Source of the DNA: Demequina iriomotensis
GTDB lineage: Bacteria > Actinomycetota > Actinomycetes > Actinomycetales > Demequinaceae
Direction of reading: 5' to 3'
Assembly (NCBI RefSeq): GCF_000971395.1
Contig: NZ_BBME01000009.1
Coordinates: 310,001-374,000 of the forward strand
DNA: 64,000 nucleotides
Numbering within the stretch: position 1 is the stretch's first letter; each line of letters begins with the position of its first letter. The position numbers were made by a program, and so were the translations under genes. Below are positions 41,477 to 50,008 of the stretch, piece by piece. Under the pieces are notes generated by a model that saw only the letters and a program-made list of their open reading frames with translations, had not been told where the DNA came from and did no database searches.

Positions 41477-41732
41477 GCACACTCACAGGGCGCGGTCTCA
41501 CAGGGGCTCTGGTCGAGGAGCGGGTTCGCGAAGGATTTGGTCACTTCCGCGGTGCGGAAGCGGGGGTGTGTGGGCCTAGCGGGTGAGGCTGTCGGCTCCG
41601 GGTCCGCCCGAATGTTGGTGGGCGCGGCTACGCCGGCCTCGATGCGTCGGACGAAGGTGTGATGCACCCAAGGTCGCGGTGGAGGTGCGAAGAGGGACTG
41701 TTCGTGCCGCCGAGCCGCGCGGTGGGTTCCCT
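41477..41732. other. non-coding stretch before the IS
   Basis: About 250 bases between the array and the IS. No gene is supported. The IS insertion point (41733) may have separated the array from its original right-hand neighbour. Confidence 0.4.
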
Positions 41733-41798
41733 GGGACTGCCCCGACTTTGGTTGATATCTGAACTTTGAGGATCGATCCTCACTGGAAGGATGTCCCT

Positions 41799-42086
41799 GT
41801 GACCAAGCCCTACCCGCAAGAGTTCCGCGATGATGTCGTGGCGGTGGCCCGCCGTGGCCAGGCACCGCTGACGCAGATCGCTAAGGACTTCGGCATCTCC
41901 GAAGGCTCGCTGCTGAACTGGATGAAGAAGGCCGATATCGAGGACGGCCGCCGCTCCGGCGCGACCGAGGACGAGCGCAAGGAACTGCGTGAAGCGAAGA
42001 AGCGGATCCGCCTGCTCGAGCAGGAGAACGAGGTCCTGCGTCGTGCTGCCGCCTACCTGTCGCAGGCGAACCTGCCGGGAAAATAG
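41799..42086 (+). CDS. IS3-family transposase orfA
   Basis: This 95-residue protein starts at GTG 41799 after GGAAGG. It carries the orfA helix-turn-helix (IAKDFGISEGSLLNWMKKAD) and a leucine-zipper-like coiled coil (KKRIRLLEQENEVLRRAAAY). It ends in GGAAAATAG, where a -1 shift would fuse it to orfB. Alone it usually represses or modulates transposition. Confidence 0.9.
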   Translation: MTKPYPQEFRDDVVAVARRGQAPLTQIAKDFGISEGSLLNWMKKADIEDGRRSGATEDERKELREAKKRIRLLEQENEVLRRAAAYLSQANLPGK

Positions 42087-42106
42087 TCTTCCCGCTCGTC
42101 CGTGAG

Positions 42107-42991
42107 ATGGCCGCGACCGGTGCCCCGATCCGGGTGCCGGTCACGGTGGCGTGCAGGGTCCTGGGGCTGTCGCCCCAGGGGTACTACAAATGGCTCAAAG
42201 ATCCCGTCAGTCGGCGCGACTGGGACGACGCGCACCTCCTCGACGTCATGCTGGACGTCCACAGCGACGACGCGACGCTGGGCTACAGGTTCATCACCGA
42301 CGAGCTGGGCGACGAGCACGGCATCCACGTCGGCGAGAACCGTGTGCACCGGTTGTGCCGCATCGCGGGCATCAGCGCCAGCCACCACAAGACACGTACG
42401 TCGAAGGCCGGCGCGACGGGTCCGGCCCCGCACGACGACCTCCTCGCCGTCATCGACAAGCACGGCGTCGTGCGTCACGAGTTCGTCGCCGACGGCCCGA
42501 ACAAGGTGTGGCTGTGGGACATCTCGGAACACCCCACGCGGGAAGGCAAGCTGTACATCTGCGCGATCAAGGATGTGTGGTCGAACAAGATCGTCGGCTA
42601 CTCGATCGACACCAGGATGAAGTCCTCACTGGCGATGGCCGCGATGCGCAACGCGATCGCGCTGCGCTCACCGGACGGCACCATCTGTCACTCGGACAGG
42701 GGCGGTCAGTTCCGCGCCAAGAACGTCCAACGGCTGCTGGCCAACAACGGGCTGGTCGGCTCGATGGGCCGGTCCTACGGGGCCGGGGATAACGCATCCA
42801 TGGAGTCCTTCTTCGCGTTGCTGCAGAAGAACGTCCTCAACACCAGGCGGTGGGACACCCGCGAGGACCTGCGCCTCGAGATGGTCCGCTGGATCGAGAC
42901 GAAGTACAACCGACGCCGCCGCCAGCGCGGCCTAGGCAAACTCGCGCCCGTCGAGTTTGAGATGATCTACAGGACCGCAATCGCGGCCTGA
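42107..42991 (+). CDS. IS3-family transposase orfB (integrase core)
   Basis: This 294-residue protein has an intact rve core. Catalytic residues are Asp in VWLWDISEHP, Asp in CHSDRGGQF, and Glu in ASMESFFALLQ. Upstream of its ATG, the frame reads KIVFPLVREMAATG, which would be reached from orfA by a -1 shift at GGAAAATAG. The fusion is the active transposase. No inactivating change is visible, so this copy may still move. Confidence 0.92.
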   Translation: MAATGAPIRVPVTVACRVLGLSPQGYYKWLKDPVSRRDWDDAHLLDVMLDVHSDDATLGYRFITDELGDEHGIHVGENRVHRLCRIAGISASHHKTRTSKAGATGPAPHDDLLAVIDKHGVVRHEFVADGPNKVWLWDISEHPTREGKLYICAIKDVWSNKIVGYSIDTRMKSSLAMAAMRNAIALRSPDGTICHSDRGGQFRAKNVQRLLANNGLVGSMGRSYGAGDNASMESFFALLQKNVLNTRRWDTREDLRLEMVRWIETKYNRRRRQRGLGKLAPVEFEMIYRTAIAA

Positions 42992-43205
42992 CGACTACAA
43001 CCCCCGATCGTCAACCGAACTCGGGGCAGTCCCCCTGCCCCCTCTGGGACCGCTTGCGCTTCGGGTGCGAGGTCGACGCTAGACAGTCGCCGGGCGCGGC
43101 CTGCCGCTCGGGTCGCCTGCGCACGAAATGCGGCCCGGTGAATCGACGCCGGGGCGACCCTATCTGCGGTGGTCGTGCCTCATCGCTGAAGGCGAGCAGG
43201 TGTAG

Positions 43206-43216
43206 TTTCCCTTGGT
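43206..43216. promoter_or_regulatory. half-site related to the 33649 palindrome
   Basis: TTTCCCTTGGT matches the left arm of the palindrome at 33649-33670, and the right side is a weaker match. It lies about 230 bases upstream of the zinc-ribbon protein gene at 43445. The same regulator could bind both places. Confidence 0.35.
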
Positions 43217-43444
43217 CTATCAGGCAAAAATGCTAGTTTACCAGGTATGATAGTTGCACGCGGCGCTGTGATTGATCTAGGCTGGTGCCTGCGACCCGGG
43301 GAGGCAAGGCCTCCGTATCGACCCGGCTCGAAGTCGTGGGATCGAGGCGCCTGCGTGTGCGGGGGTGCATCGCTCGCAGGTGGCCCGGCTCCGGCACCGG
43401 CGGCGCACTTCGGCCGTCCTAGTGAACGACCTCGTGAGGTGGCG

Positions 43445-44239
43445 ATGGGTAGCAAGGGCGCGGGCACATTCACCGTGAGGTGGTCCCTGACTTGCGCCAT
43501 CTGCGCCAACCGGGTGTCCGAAGGGGAGGAGGCTGCCTTCCTGGATAGGCGCGGATCGAGGACTCGATATCAGTGCAGGATGTGCTTTGGCCGGCACGGC
43601 ACTCCCGATCCACAACGCCCATGGGACGTGGTGATCAACCAGGTGCGCTGGCGGGTGACGCAAGGCCTGACGGCCGCTCTCACGAAAGATGGTTGTGCAG
43701 CCCTTCTGGCGCTCAACACCACGGTCGGAGCGTACGAGGGTTTGCCTCGGCGGGGTGGCGAGGCGGTGTGGTCGGCGCACCGCGAGGCTCGCCGTGCGCG
43801 ATCGTGGCGCTACTTCGAGGACCTCGATGAGGACGATCATCGCGAGACCCTCGCCTACATCACGGATTCACTGCTGCACAGGTTTGCAGCGAACGTCACC
43901 AACGACGAGATCATCTCGCTCATCGATCGGCTTGAGGCGCTGCTCTTAGGCCATGAGCGTCAGCAGAGCGCCGGGCATGAGTCCCCTGGAGGCCCGTGTG
44001 AGATCTGGGACTGTCTCGAGTATGCGACAGCCGATTCGCCCCGGTGTCTCGAACACCTCGGAGTCGAGGTCCTCCCGGACGGGTACGTCTCGATGCACGC
44101 GGAAGAGACCAGGTCATGCGTGAACGGCGTCAGCGTGGGTGACGGGCTCGACGGGGTCACATCCCAGGACCAGACCGACGATGACGAGATTATCGACGCT
44201 GAATCAGTGCCAGCAGCGCTTGAGCAGTCGGGGGAGTAG
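43445..44239 (+). CDS. hypothetical protein with zinc-ribbon-like N-terminus
   Basis: This 264-residue protein starts at ATG 43445 (GAGGTGG site). Residues 16-46 contain CAICANRV and YQCRMCFG, two Cys pairs suitable for zinc binding. A second small set, CEIWDCLEY and PRCLEHL, occurs near residues 180-200. The remainder is helical. It could bind nucleic acid. A longer start at 43247 would add a Pro-rich, unlikely leader. It is the first gene after the intact IS and ends just before a convergent restriction remnant. Confidence 0.55.
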   Translation: MGSKGAGTFTVRWSLTCAICANRVSEGEEAAFLDRRGSRTRYQCRMCFGRHGTPDPQRPWDVVINQVRWRVTQGLTAALTKDGCAALLALNTTVGAYEGLPRRGGEAVWSAHREARRARSWRYFEDLDEDDHRETLAYITDSLLHRFAANVTNDEIISLIDRLEALLLGHERQQSAGHESPGGPCEIWDCLEYATADSPRCLEHLGVEVLPDGYVSMHAEETRSCVNGVSVGDGLDGVTSQDQTDDDEIIDAESVPAALEQSGE

Positions 44240-44242
44240 AGC

Positions 44243-44488
44243 TCATGCCGCCCCGCTGGTGGACGAGCCCCGCAGGTGCTCATAGAGCATCACCGGCAGC
44301 GCCTTGCTCAGCATGGCGTACAGCGAGGTGTCGCTGAAGATGTCGTCGACGAGTTGTGGGGTCTCGTCGCGAACGCCGACGACGGCCTCCATGAACGCCT
44401 TCGGTAGCGTCGGTGACTCGGCGAACTGCTGCTCGGTGTTGACCTCGGCCTGGTGGGCGAGGTTCTCGTCATGGGCGAGGCGGACCAC
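44243..44488 (-). pseudogene. type I restriction enzyme HsdR C-terminal remnant
   Basis: The frame reads MVRLAHDENLAHQAEVNTEQ then LVDDIFSDTSLYAML and VMLYEHLRG. This matches the conserved C-terminal end of type I restriction HsdR subunits. Nothing of the motor or nuclease domains precedes it. It is therefore the 3' remains of a lost restriction gene. Partner hsdM and hsdS genes are absent from the window. Confidence 0.65.
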
Positions 44489-45004
44489 GATGCTGCCGAT
44501 GGTGCCGTCGACGACGCCGTGGCTTCACGCTGTCGCGCGTCTGGTCGAACGCTGTGAACATGCTCGGGTCCACCCAGGCGTCGGTCGACTCCGACTGGCA
44601 CGGATTCGCGTGGGCCTTCGCGGGGTCCTCCACTGAACTGAATGAGGTTGGGCAAACGGCGGGCTTCGCTGGTCCGCGACCGGTCAATCTCTGGTCGCAA
44701 AGCTAAGTAGCCGCCGCAGGCGGGCGAAATCGCTGCTACGAGGTGTGTTCTGTCGGTGCTGGCCCTACGTGGTCAAGCTGGTCAAGCGTTTGAAATTGAA
44801 GAGATGGGCTCGCGGTGCTTCTCCAAAGGATGCCGCGTTGCTCACGGTTGCTTCTGATGCGCGCTAAACGCCTGACCTGCTTGACCATCTCCGGCATCTA
44901 GGCGAATTACGTGGGGTTTTGATCGGCGGTCGCTGCTTGACCTGCTCCGGCCGACGAGGCGACCGGGCGTGTGGGCAGGTTGCCCGGGCTGGCGTGTGCA
45001 GGTC
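44489..45004. other. decayed region without confident gene
   Basis: Upstream of the HsdR remnant on the minus strand is a short frame (44469-44687) that reads AWVDPSMFTAFDQTRDSVK. It cannot be assigned to a family. The rest (44700-45004) shows no gene, repeat or promoter. The region looks like decayed coding sequence. Confidence 0.4.
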
Positions 45005-45664
45005 TTACGTACCGCTCTCGTCGATCTCCCACAGTTCGTCGAGCGCTGCCTCCTCGCGGATTGCGGCGCGCTCTTCGAGGCCGCCCGAGAGCAGGCCTTC
45101 GTCTTTCGCGCGTGCGATCCACCGTGACGCAGTGCGGACTGAGACGCCGAGCGCCTGCGCGACTGCTGTTGCACGTGCGTCGCGAACGGCGGCAGCAAGC
45201 TTGTAGACAGCGGCCACATCTTCGAGAGTGGGCTCTGGCAACTCGTCGCGCGCGACCGTGTCGGGTGCGATGAACGCGGTGGCGTAGGGGCTGGCTGTCC
45301 GTCGGTTTACGCCAAAGCTGCGCGGGAGGGTCCACCGCATGATGCGCTGGGGTGCGATCGTGCGCAGCGTCGCGCTTTCGATGTCTGCGCCGTTGGCCGC
45401 CCGGAACTCGATCGCTGTGAGGGCGTAGCGGCCTTGTTCGGCGTTGAAGTCGGCTGTGATCCGCACGCGGATTGCGTATTCGGCGGGGGCCTCTTCGGCT
45501 GCGTGGTGATCCGAAGGTGCCGTGCTTTTTGGCCCTTCAGCATGGGCCGTCCGGGGGCCGAACACCCCTGGAGCGAGTGGTACCCGATCGTCGCTGCTGA
45601 ATGGTCCCGGAGGCTCCTGTAGGAGCGGTCGCACCGTCCAGCCGCGTTCACCGAGGTCAGACAT
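45005..45664 (-). CDS. helix-turn-helix protein
   Basis: This 219-residue protein starts at ATG 45664. A C-terminal helix-turn-helix is clear: ATAVAQALGVSVRTASRWIA then RAKDEGLL. The middle holds a basic beta-rich part (YAIRVRITADFNAEQGRYAL) and the end is acidic. It is divergent from the ATPase operon, with an inverted repeat between them, so it may regulate that operon. Confidence 0.7.
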   Translation of the reverse strand: MSDLGERGWTVRPLLQEPPGPFSSDDRVPLAPGVFGPRTAHAEGPKSTAPSDHHAAEEAPAEYAIRVRITADFNAEQGRYALTAIEFRAANGADIESATLRTIAPQRIMRWTLPRSFGVNRRTASPYATAFIAPDTVARDELPEPTLEDVAAVYKLAAAVRDARATAVAQALGVSVRTASRWIARAKDEGLLSGGLEERAAIREEAALDELWEIDESGT

Positions 45665-46087
45665 TGGGGTGTTCCACATGTGGCCAGACCCTACGGCTCT
45701 CGAGCGGGCCGCGTGTGCTCGAGCGCCAAAGACTTCTGTCCATGCGAAGTATTTGCATGGTCACCAGTGTACGCTCACGCTCACTGGCATACAGGAGTGA
45801 GCACGGAGAGGCCGGTGCATGCATGAACGAGTTGAGCGAGATCCTCACGGAGCCCGAGTTGCAGGCGCCGTGAAGGAGAGCGTTGCCACGATGCGACGTT
45901 GGCGACGGTTCGGGGTGTGCCTGACGCCGATCCTTCTGGGGTGCCGAGTTCGTTGTCGCCGCGATGGGGTGGCGAACTGGCGGACCGCGCGTGAGGCCCT
46001 GCCGGAAGGCGACCGCGAAACGCGCGGGCGCTAGACAAGGTAGGAGCCCTGCCGCAGTTGCAGCTGCGCAGGGCCGTGGAGGAAGAA
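45665..46087. other. divergent regulatory region with two tiny ORFs
   Basis: This stretch separates the HTH gene from the ATPase gene. It contains an inverted repeat (45764-45787) and two small plus-strand frames. One has 16 codons (45823-45873, MNELSEILTEPELQAP). One has 47 codons (45891-46034), preceded by AAGGAGAG and Arg-rich. Neither matches a family; they may be leader peptides or chance frames. Confidence 0.4.
45764..45787. promoter_or_regulatory. candidate operator (inverted repeat)
   Basis: CCAGTG and CACTGG are separated by 12 bases. The site lies between the divergent HTH and ATPase genes, 100 bases before the HTH start. It may bind the HTH protein. Confidence 0.45.
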
Positions 46088-48433
46088 GTGGAGTCCTCGG
46101 TGACAACCATAGATGAAGCAGGCGAGCTCTTCAGCGAGCTAGCCTCGCATGTCGACTACGCGGAAGCTTCTGGTGAGGCTGAGTACCTGGCGGGCCTTAG
46201 CGCGCCGGCACCGCTCACGCTGATGACCGATATCAGCCACGGGGCGGGTACGGCGATCCCGGGGGCGAGGTCTCTGCGTGAGGCGCTGGAGTCCGAAGTC
46301 CCCATGTGGGTCCCGGTCGACGCCTCGGATGCGATGCGTGGTCATAGGTTCGTGATCGCGGACCGCCATCGCGCGTACGGTCTATGGGAGCGGTGCGAGC
46401 AGAGGTTCCCGGAAACTCGCGGCGTGGCCGAGACGCGCACCTACCACGAGCGTGTTTCTCCGTGGTTCGCCTGGCAGCAAGGCGTCTCTGAGATTCTCGT
46501 TGCCGGGCTTGACGGCTCGACGGAGCGTGTGGGCGAGGCCGCCACGACGGTCGTCGTCTACACGCCTCGGGGGGTGAGGCGGATGTTGCCGGACCTGAGC
46601 GACGAAGATGGCGATTCGATCCGGCGCGTTGTGGCGAAGGCGAAGGCTGGGGTGGCGTTGCCCGAGGCGCGTGTCGCGATCGACAAGGTCAACAATGCGC
46701 TTCGCACCATCGCCTTTGACGAACGTGCGGCCTCGGTGAAGTACGCCTGCACTGGGTGGATTCTTGACGACGACGGTGTGCTCGTCTTCGGCGCACCTGG
46801 AGGTTCAGTGGATGCGTCCGGCCCCCGACCCGACGTTTGCGTCGTTGCGCCAGTCGGCTCGGCGCCGGGTGCGCTCAAGACCTCCAGCCTCGGGTCTTTG
46901 CGGGTTGATCGCTTGGCTAAGGATGACGAGGCGCGGCGACATGCCGCCGAGTCAATCAGCTTGACGCTCGGCATCACTCCCCGCCGGCTCGATGTCGGAG
47001 TTGCTGTGATCGGTGCGATTTTCTCGGCACCGCTGATGCTGGCAACGCGTGGCGTCGTGTTCATCCAGGGGGGCGCGGGGACTGGCAAGTCGCTGGAGGC
47101 GACGGTCACGACGGGCTTCCAGACCGATGAGCATCCAGACAAGAACCGCCTGCCGATCTCGATTCCGAAGTCGTCCAAGGTTGGCGCAAAGGTGATCGCC
47201 GGGTGGGCACGAGGGCTGACGGTCGCGGGCGACGACTGGCGCATTGAAGGCTTGTCGCAGGTCGACGAACGAGCTGCCCGCGGCACGCTCACGACGCTTG
47301 TGCAGGCTGGATATGGCGCGGCGGAGGAGGCGAAGGGAACTCAACAGGGGGGTCTTCGTGCTGGACAGGTTTCACAGGCCACGGTGCTTGTCACGGGCGA
47401 GGTAGGGCCGCCCGACGCGGCCCAGACTTCCCGCAGCATTCACCTGCGGGTCGAGAAAGGCGACTTTGACCTGGCGGGGCCGGGGAACGCGTACGACCGA
47501 TGGGTCGAGTGTGCGGATGCTGGCGCTCCAAACATGTTGTTCTCCAGCTATATCCACTGGCTTGCGCAGCGCGCGGACGCGATCGGTGGGTTGACTGCGC
47601 TGATGCGCGAGGCGGAGAGCGTGCGACGAGCATGGGCGAGCACCCGCACTGAGGAACGCGCCTCCGAGACAGTCGCCTCACTTGCAGTCGGCTGGCACTA
47701 CCTGCGTGCCTTCCTGGATGACTGGCTGCTCGAGAGCGTTCTGCCCGACGAGGCGGCACTTGCAGCGGTCTTCGACACGTTGGTGCGGGCGAATGTCGAT
47801 GTGGCCGAGACGACCTCGCTGGGAGCGCGCTTGGTTGAAGCGCTCGCCGCGATGATTCAGGGAGGCTCCGGCCATCTCACGAGCCACTCGAATGGCATGC
47901 CGACTCCCGCTGGGCGTTGGGGGTGGTCCGTGCGCACCTCGAACGGCGACGAGTCCGGTCACATGGTCGGCATGGGGCCGAAGCTCGGATGGGTAAGCGG
48001 TACGTCGCACACTCCTGAATGCGATCGACGCGTCACGATCGGAGTCGACGGCCTCAAGGTCGCGTGGTCCGACGTTACAGGCGGCCAGCAATGGTCACGC
48101 GAGACGGCGGAGCGTGCCGTTGCGCCCTACACCGAGCACGGCGCAAAGGGATCGCCCAAGAGCAAGCCGCGCCTGGCGGACACACCCGACCGCCGTGAGG
48201 GCTATGTGATGCGGCTTGATGTCCTTGGGCTCTCCAGCGAGGAGGCGGATGGCGTGGCGATCGCATCGCGTGAGCCATTGACATGTGCTGTCGCGACGCA
48301 TTCTGATGGTGCCCATCACGACTTCGCGACTCACATCGCGCTGGTGCATGGCGGATCGCTCGATGTCAGCGGCTGCCAGGAATGCTGCGACCACGTCTCG
48401 GCAAGGCACCGCGAGGCGAAGGCGCTGCGCTGA
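46088..48433 (+). CDS. P-loop ATPase, DUF927/primase-helicase-like
   Basis: This protein of about 781 residues starts at GTG 46088 after GGAGG. After a 220-residue N-terminal part comes a DUF927-like region (YACTGWILDDDGVLVFGAPG), then a Walker A motif GGAGTGKS within VVFIQGGAGTGKSLEATVTT, and a Walker-like VAGDDW and ATVLVTGEV sensor segment. The C-terminal part ends with CQECCDHVSARHREAKALR, a Cys/His cluster. The organisation resembles replication helicase/primase proteins of integrated elements. It may replicate the excised circle. Initiation motifs are not recognised, so the role is inferred. Confidence 0.65.
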   Translation: MESSVTTIDEAGELFSELASHVDYAEASGEAEYLAGLSAPAPLTLMTDISHGAGTAIPGARSLREALESEVPMWVPVDASDAMRGHRFVIADRHRAYGLWERCEQRFPETRGVAETRTYHERVSPWFAWQQGVSEILVAGLDGSTERVGEAATTVVVYTPRGVRRMLPDLSDEDGDSIRRVVAKAKAGVALPEARVAIDKVNNALRTIAFDERAASVKYACTGWILDDDGVLVFGAPGGSVDASGPRPDVCVVAPVGSAPGALKTSSLGSLRVDRLAKDDEARRHAAESISLTLGITPRRLDVGVAVIGAIFSAPLMLATRGVVFIQGGAGTGKSLEATVTTGFQTDEHPDKNRLPISIPKSSKVGAKVIAGWARGLTVAGDDWRIEGLSQVDERAARGTLTTLVQAGYGAAEEAKGTQQGGLRAGQVSQATVLVTGEVGPPDAAQTSRSIHLRVEKGDFDLAGPGNAYDRWVECADAGAPNMLFSSYIHWLAQRADAIGGLTALMREAESVRRAWASTRTEERASETVASLAVGWHYLRAFLDDWLLESVLPDEAALAAVFDTLVRANVDVAETTSLGARLVEALAAMIQGGSGHLTSHSNGMPTPAGRWGWSVRTSNGDESGHMVGMGPKLGWVSGTSHTPECDRRVTIGVDGLKVAWSDVTGGQQWSRETAERAVAPYTEHGAKGSPKSKPRLADTPDRREGYVMRLDVLGLSSEEADGVAIASREPLTCAVATHSDGAHHDFATHIALVHGGSLDVSGCQECCDHVSARHREAKALR

Positions 48434-48694
48434 CTTCAACCCGGCTCGATGTCGATCTCCGGGAACACGTGTCGACAGGAGCCGCACTGCGGGTACGTCA
48501 GAGCGCGACGAAGACGATGATCTCGCAACGACCGCTGGACACAGAGGATGCGGGTTCGACGCCTTGCGCAATGACGTTGCGCACGGGACCCCGATGCGCG
48601 GGGCGTTGCAGGCGCGCAGCTGCGTGCCTGAAGACTTGCGCCTGCACTGCTCCGATTGTCTGACGGGCGTGCCGCACGCGGCGCTTCTCGGGCA
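48434..48694. other. right-end non-coding region
   Basis: About 260 bases between the ATPase gene and the right arm site. No gene is supported; the long frame crossing it also reads through the tRNA terminator. It probably holds integration host-factor or excisionase sites. Confidence 0.45.
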
Positions 48695-48716
48695 TCTGTT
48701 GCTGTTTTGTTGCTGC
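48695..48716. repeat. candidate integrase arm-type site, right copy
   Basis: Exact 22-base copy of 18211-18232, placed 45 bases before the identical att core. In the circular form the two copies flank the core. Unlike the left copy it is not in coding sequence, which supports selection for binding. Confidence 0.6.
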
Positions 48717-48735
48717 GCGACCCTCCGGCAACAAC

Positions 48736-48813
48736 AGAAAGGGCCTGTTCCCCTGGATCTACCAGGAGGAACAGGCCCTCTTCTGTGGCGGTGACGGTGG
48801 GATTTGAACCCAC
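48736..48813. repeat. attR: right end repeat of the integrated element
   Basis: Matches 18031-18108 with three mismatches in the hairpin loop. The 53 bases 48761-48813 are identical and form the end of the intact tRNA-Ser gene, so the tRNA remains functional after integration. Confidence 0.93.
48741..48780 (-). terminator. tRNA-Ser terminator hairpin
   Basis: Long arms AGGGCCTGTTCCCCTGG and CCAGGAGGAACAGGCCCT pair with one bulge. On the minus strand the stem is followed by TTTCTG. It ends tRNA-Ser transcription. The left att copy (18036-18075) carries the same hairpin. Confidence 0.8.
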
Positions 48814-48877
48814 GGTACGGGGTTACCGTACACAGCATTTCGAGTGCTGCACCTTCGGCCGCTCGGACACGTCACCG
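48787..48877 (-). tRNA. tRNA-Ser, anticodon CGA
   Basis: The minus strand folds as a serine tRNA: 5' GGTGACG pairs with CGTCACC, followed by discriminator G and an encoded CCA. The anticodon stem-loop is GCAGCA-CTCGAAA-TGCTGT, so the anticodon is CGA (reads UCG). A long variable arm (GTACGGTAACCCCGTAC) confirms the serine class. The T-arm is GTGGGTTCAAATCCCAC. Its 3' end is the integration target of the element. Confidence 0.96.
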
Positions 48878-48910
48878 CGGAAGAGATTACCGGAGTGTGA
48901 ACGGAAAAAC

Positions 48911-50008
48911 CTAATCGGCCCGATGCGGGGGAGCATGCCGCCCCGCCGGATCCGGGGGTGCGGGGGCATGTAGCAGGGCGGTTGCCACGGCGAGGCCCGC
49001 ACCAAGTGCCGTATCGACGATGCGCTCGCCGGTGACGGCGAGGTCACCCAGCTCGCCGGCGCTCGCGGTGACGATGACGAGCGCGAGGGGGGTGACCGCC
49101 GTGACGGCGATCGCGTAGTGGCGCGCGATCGTGATCTCGGTGATGAACTGCAGCGTCCCGAGCGTGAGGGCGAGCGCGACCGCGGGCATTCCTGCGGCGG
49201 CGATCGCGAGATACACGGCGACGCCCAGGACGGTGCCGACGGCACGATGCAGGCCCCGGGTGACCGCCGGCCCGCGCCCGGGAACGACGCCCACCACGAC
49301 CACGCCTGCCGCGACCGTCCAGTAGGCGCGGTCCGGGTCCACGTAGAGCAGCGACAGCGCGGTCCCGAGCACCGCGACGATCGCGGTGCGCCACACCAGC
49401 TCGCGCGCCCCGCGGTCCCATTCCGGCCGCGCGAGCAGCACGGACAGCGGGCGGGGGGTGATCTGCCAATGGACGCGCCGCACGAGAGGCGCGATGCTCG
49501 CGACCACGGCCCACGCGCAGCCCGCAGCGACGGTCCCGACGAGCACCAGCGGCGGGACGCCGCCGTTCACCGCGTGGCCCGACATGCCGTAGACCAGGAT
49601 CGGGAACAGCGGTCCCGGCGGTCCCAGCCGGTAGCCGTGCACCGCGATCGCCACCAGCACCGTGACGCCGATGAGCCCCAGCGCTGACAGCCACGGGAAC
49701 GGTGCGAGCGCGGCTCCGACGATGCTGGTGATCACCAGCACGAGCCCCGCGAGCGGGCGCAGCCGCAGGCGCTCGAGCCGGGGCAGCGCCGCGAAGTACG
49801 GCACGGTGAAGGCCCCGGTGGCGGCGATGAGGCCCAGGTCCACCCGGTCGAACGCGATCCCGACCAGGATCGGCACCGTGAGCACCACGGCGGCCTGCAG
49901 CGCGATGGGCCAGCGCGGCTCCTTCGCGGGCGCCATCGTGCCCAGGCTGACCACGGCCCGCCGCATCCCGTCGCGCCACACGTCGCGCCGCCGCGCCTCG
50001 TCGGACAT
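48911..50008 (-). CDS. FUSC-family membrane transporter-like protein
   Basis: This 365-residue protein has two hydrophobic blocks of four to six helices (VVLTVPILVGIAFDRVDLGL onwards, then AVLGTALSLLYVDPDRAYWT onwards). Motifs such as DPDRAYWTVAAGVVVVG and RGLHRAVGTVLGV are typical of FUSC/aromatic-acid exporter proteins. It probably exports aromatic acids or xenobiotics. The adjacent tadA stop abuts its start on the same strand, so tadA is upstream and cotranscribed. Confidence 0.8.
   Translation of the reverse strand: MSDEARRRDVWRDGMRRAVVSLGTMAPAKEPRWPIALQAAVVLTVPILVGIAFDRVDLGLIAATGAFTVPYFAALPRLERLRLRPLAGLVLVITSIVGAALAPFPWLSALGLIGVTVLVAIAVHGYRLGPPGPLFPILVYGMSGHAVNGGVPPLVLVGTVAAGCAWAVVASIAPLVRRVHWQITPRPLSVLLARPEWDRGARELVWRTAIVAVLGTALSLLYVDPDRAYWTVAAGVVVVGVVPGRGPAVTRGLHRAVGTVLGVAVYLAIAAAGMPAVALALTLGTLQFITEITIARHYAIAVTAVTPLALVIVTASAGELGDLAVTGERIVDTALGAGLAVATALLHAPAPPDPAGRHAPPHRAD

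Larger units (their letters stand above)
41733..43033 (+). mobile_element. IS3-family insertion sequence, apparently intact
   Basis: About 1301 bases with 23-base terminal inverted repeats that match at 21 positions (GGGACTGCCCCGACTTTGGT on the left). A 3-base CCT target duplication flanks it (41730-41732 and 43034-43036). It encodes orfA and orfB in different frames with a slippery GGAAAATAG at their junction. All catalytic residues are present. Confidence 0.9.
18109..48813. mobile_element. 30.7-kb mobilizable element integrated in tRNA-Ser(CGA)
   Basis: The element is bounded by the 78-bp att repeat and restores the tRNA-Ser 3' end at its right side. Its integrase gene adjoins attL. It encodes an excisionase-like protein, a relaxase operon, an ATPase that may be a replication helicase, defence-like cargo, a toxin-antitoxin pair and two IS3-family copies. 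I see no coupling protein, VirB4-type ATPase, FtsK-like translocase, or phage structural gene. It therefore looks like an integrative mobilizable element that borrows transfer functions. Base composition is visibly lower in GC than the flanks, and starts are often leaderless. The exact crossover base within the 53-base identity cannot be placed. Confidence 0.88.

Noticed and set aside
41278..41865. 195-codon minus frame across the repeat array
   Set aside because: Its Cys/Ala/Arg-rich tail is produced by the TGCGCA repeats; there is no ribosome site and it runs into the IS.
44842..45335. Overlapping minus-strand frames upstream of and within the HTH gene
   Set aside because: They are Arg/Ser-rich shadows of the HTH gene at 45005-45664 and show no family features.
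48285..48794. 169-codon plus frame at the right end of the element
   Set aside because: It overlaps the ATPase gene and reads through the tRNA terminator; no domain or ribosome site.
18109..48813. Temperate prophage
   Set aside because: No capsid, terminase, portal, tail or lysis gene; relaxase and MobC-like genes argue for a mobilizable element.
18109..48813. Self-transmissible conjugative element
   Set aside because: No VirB4, coupling protein, FtsK/TraB or mating-pore gene was found.
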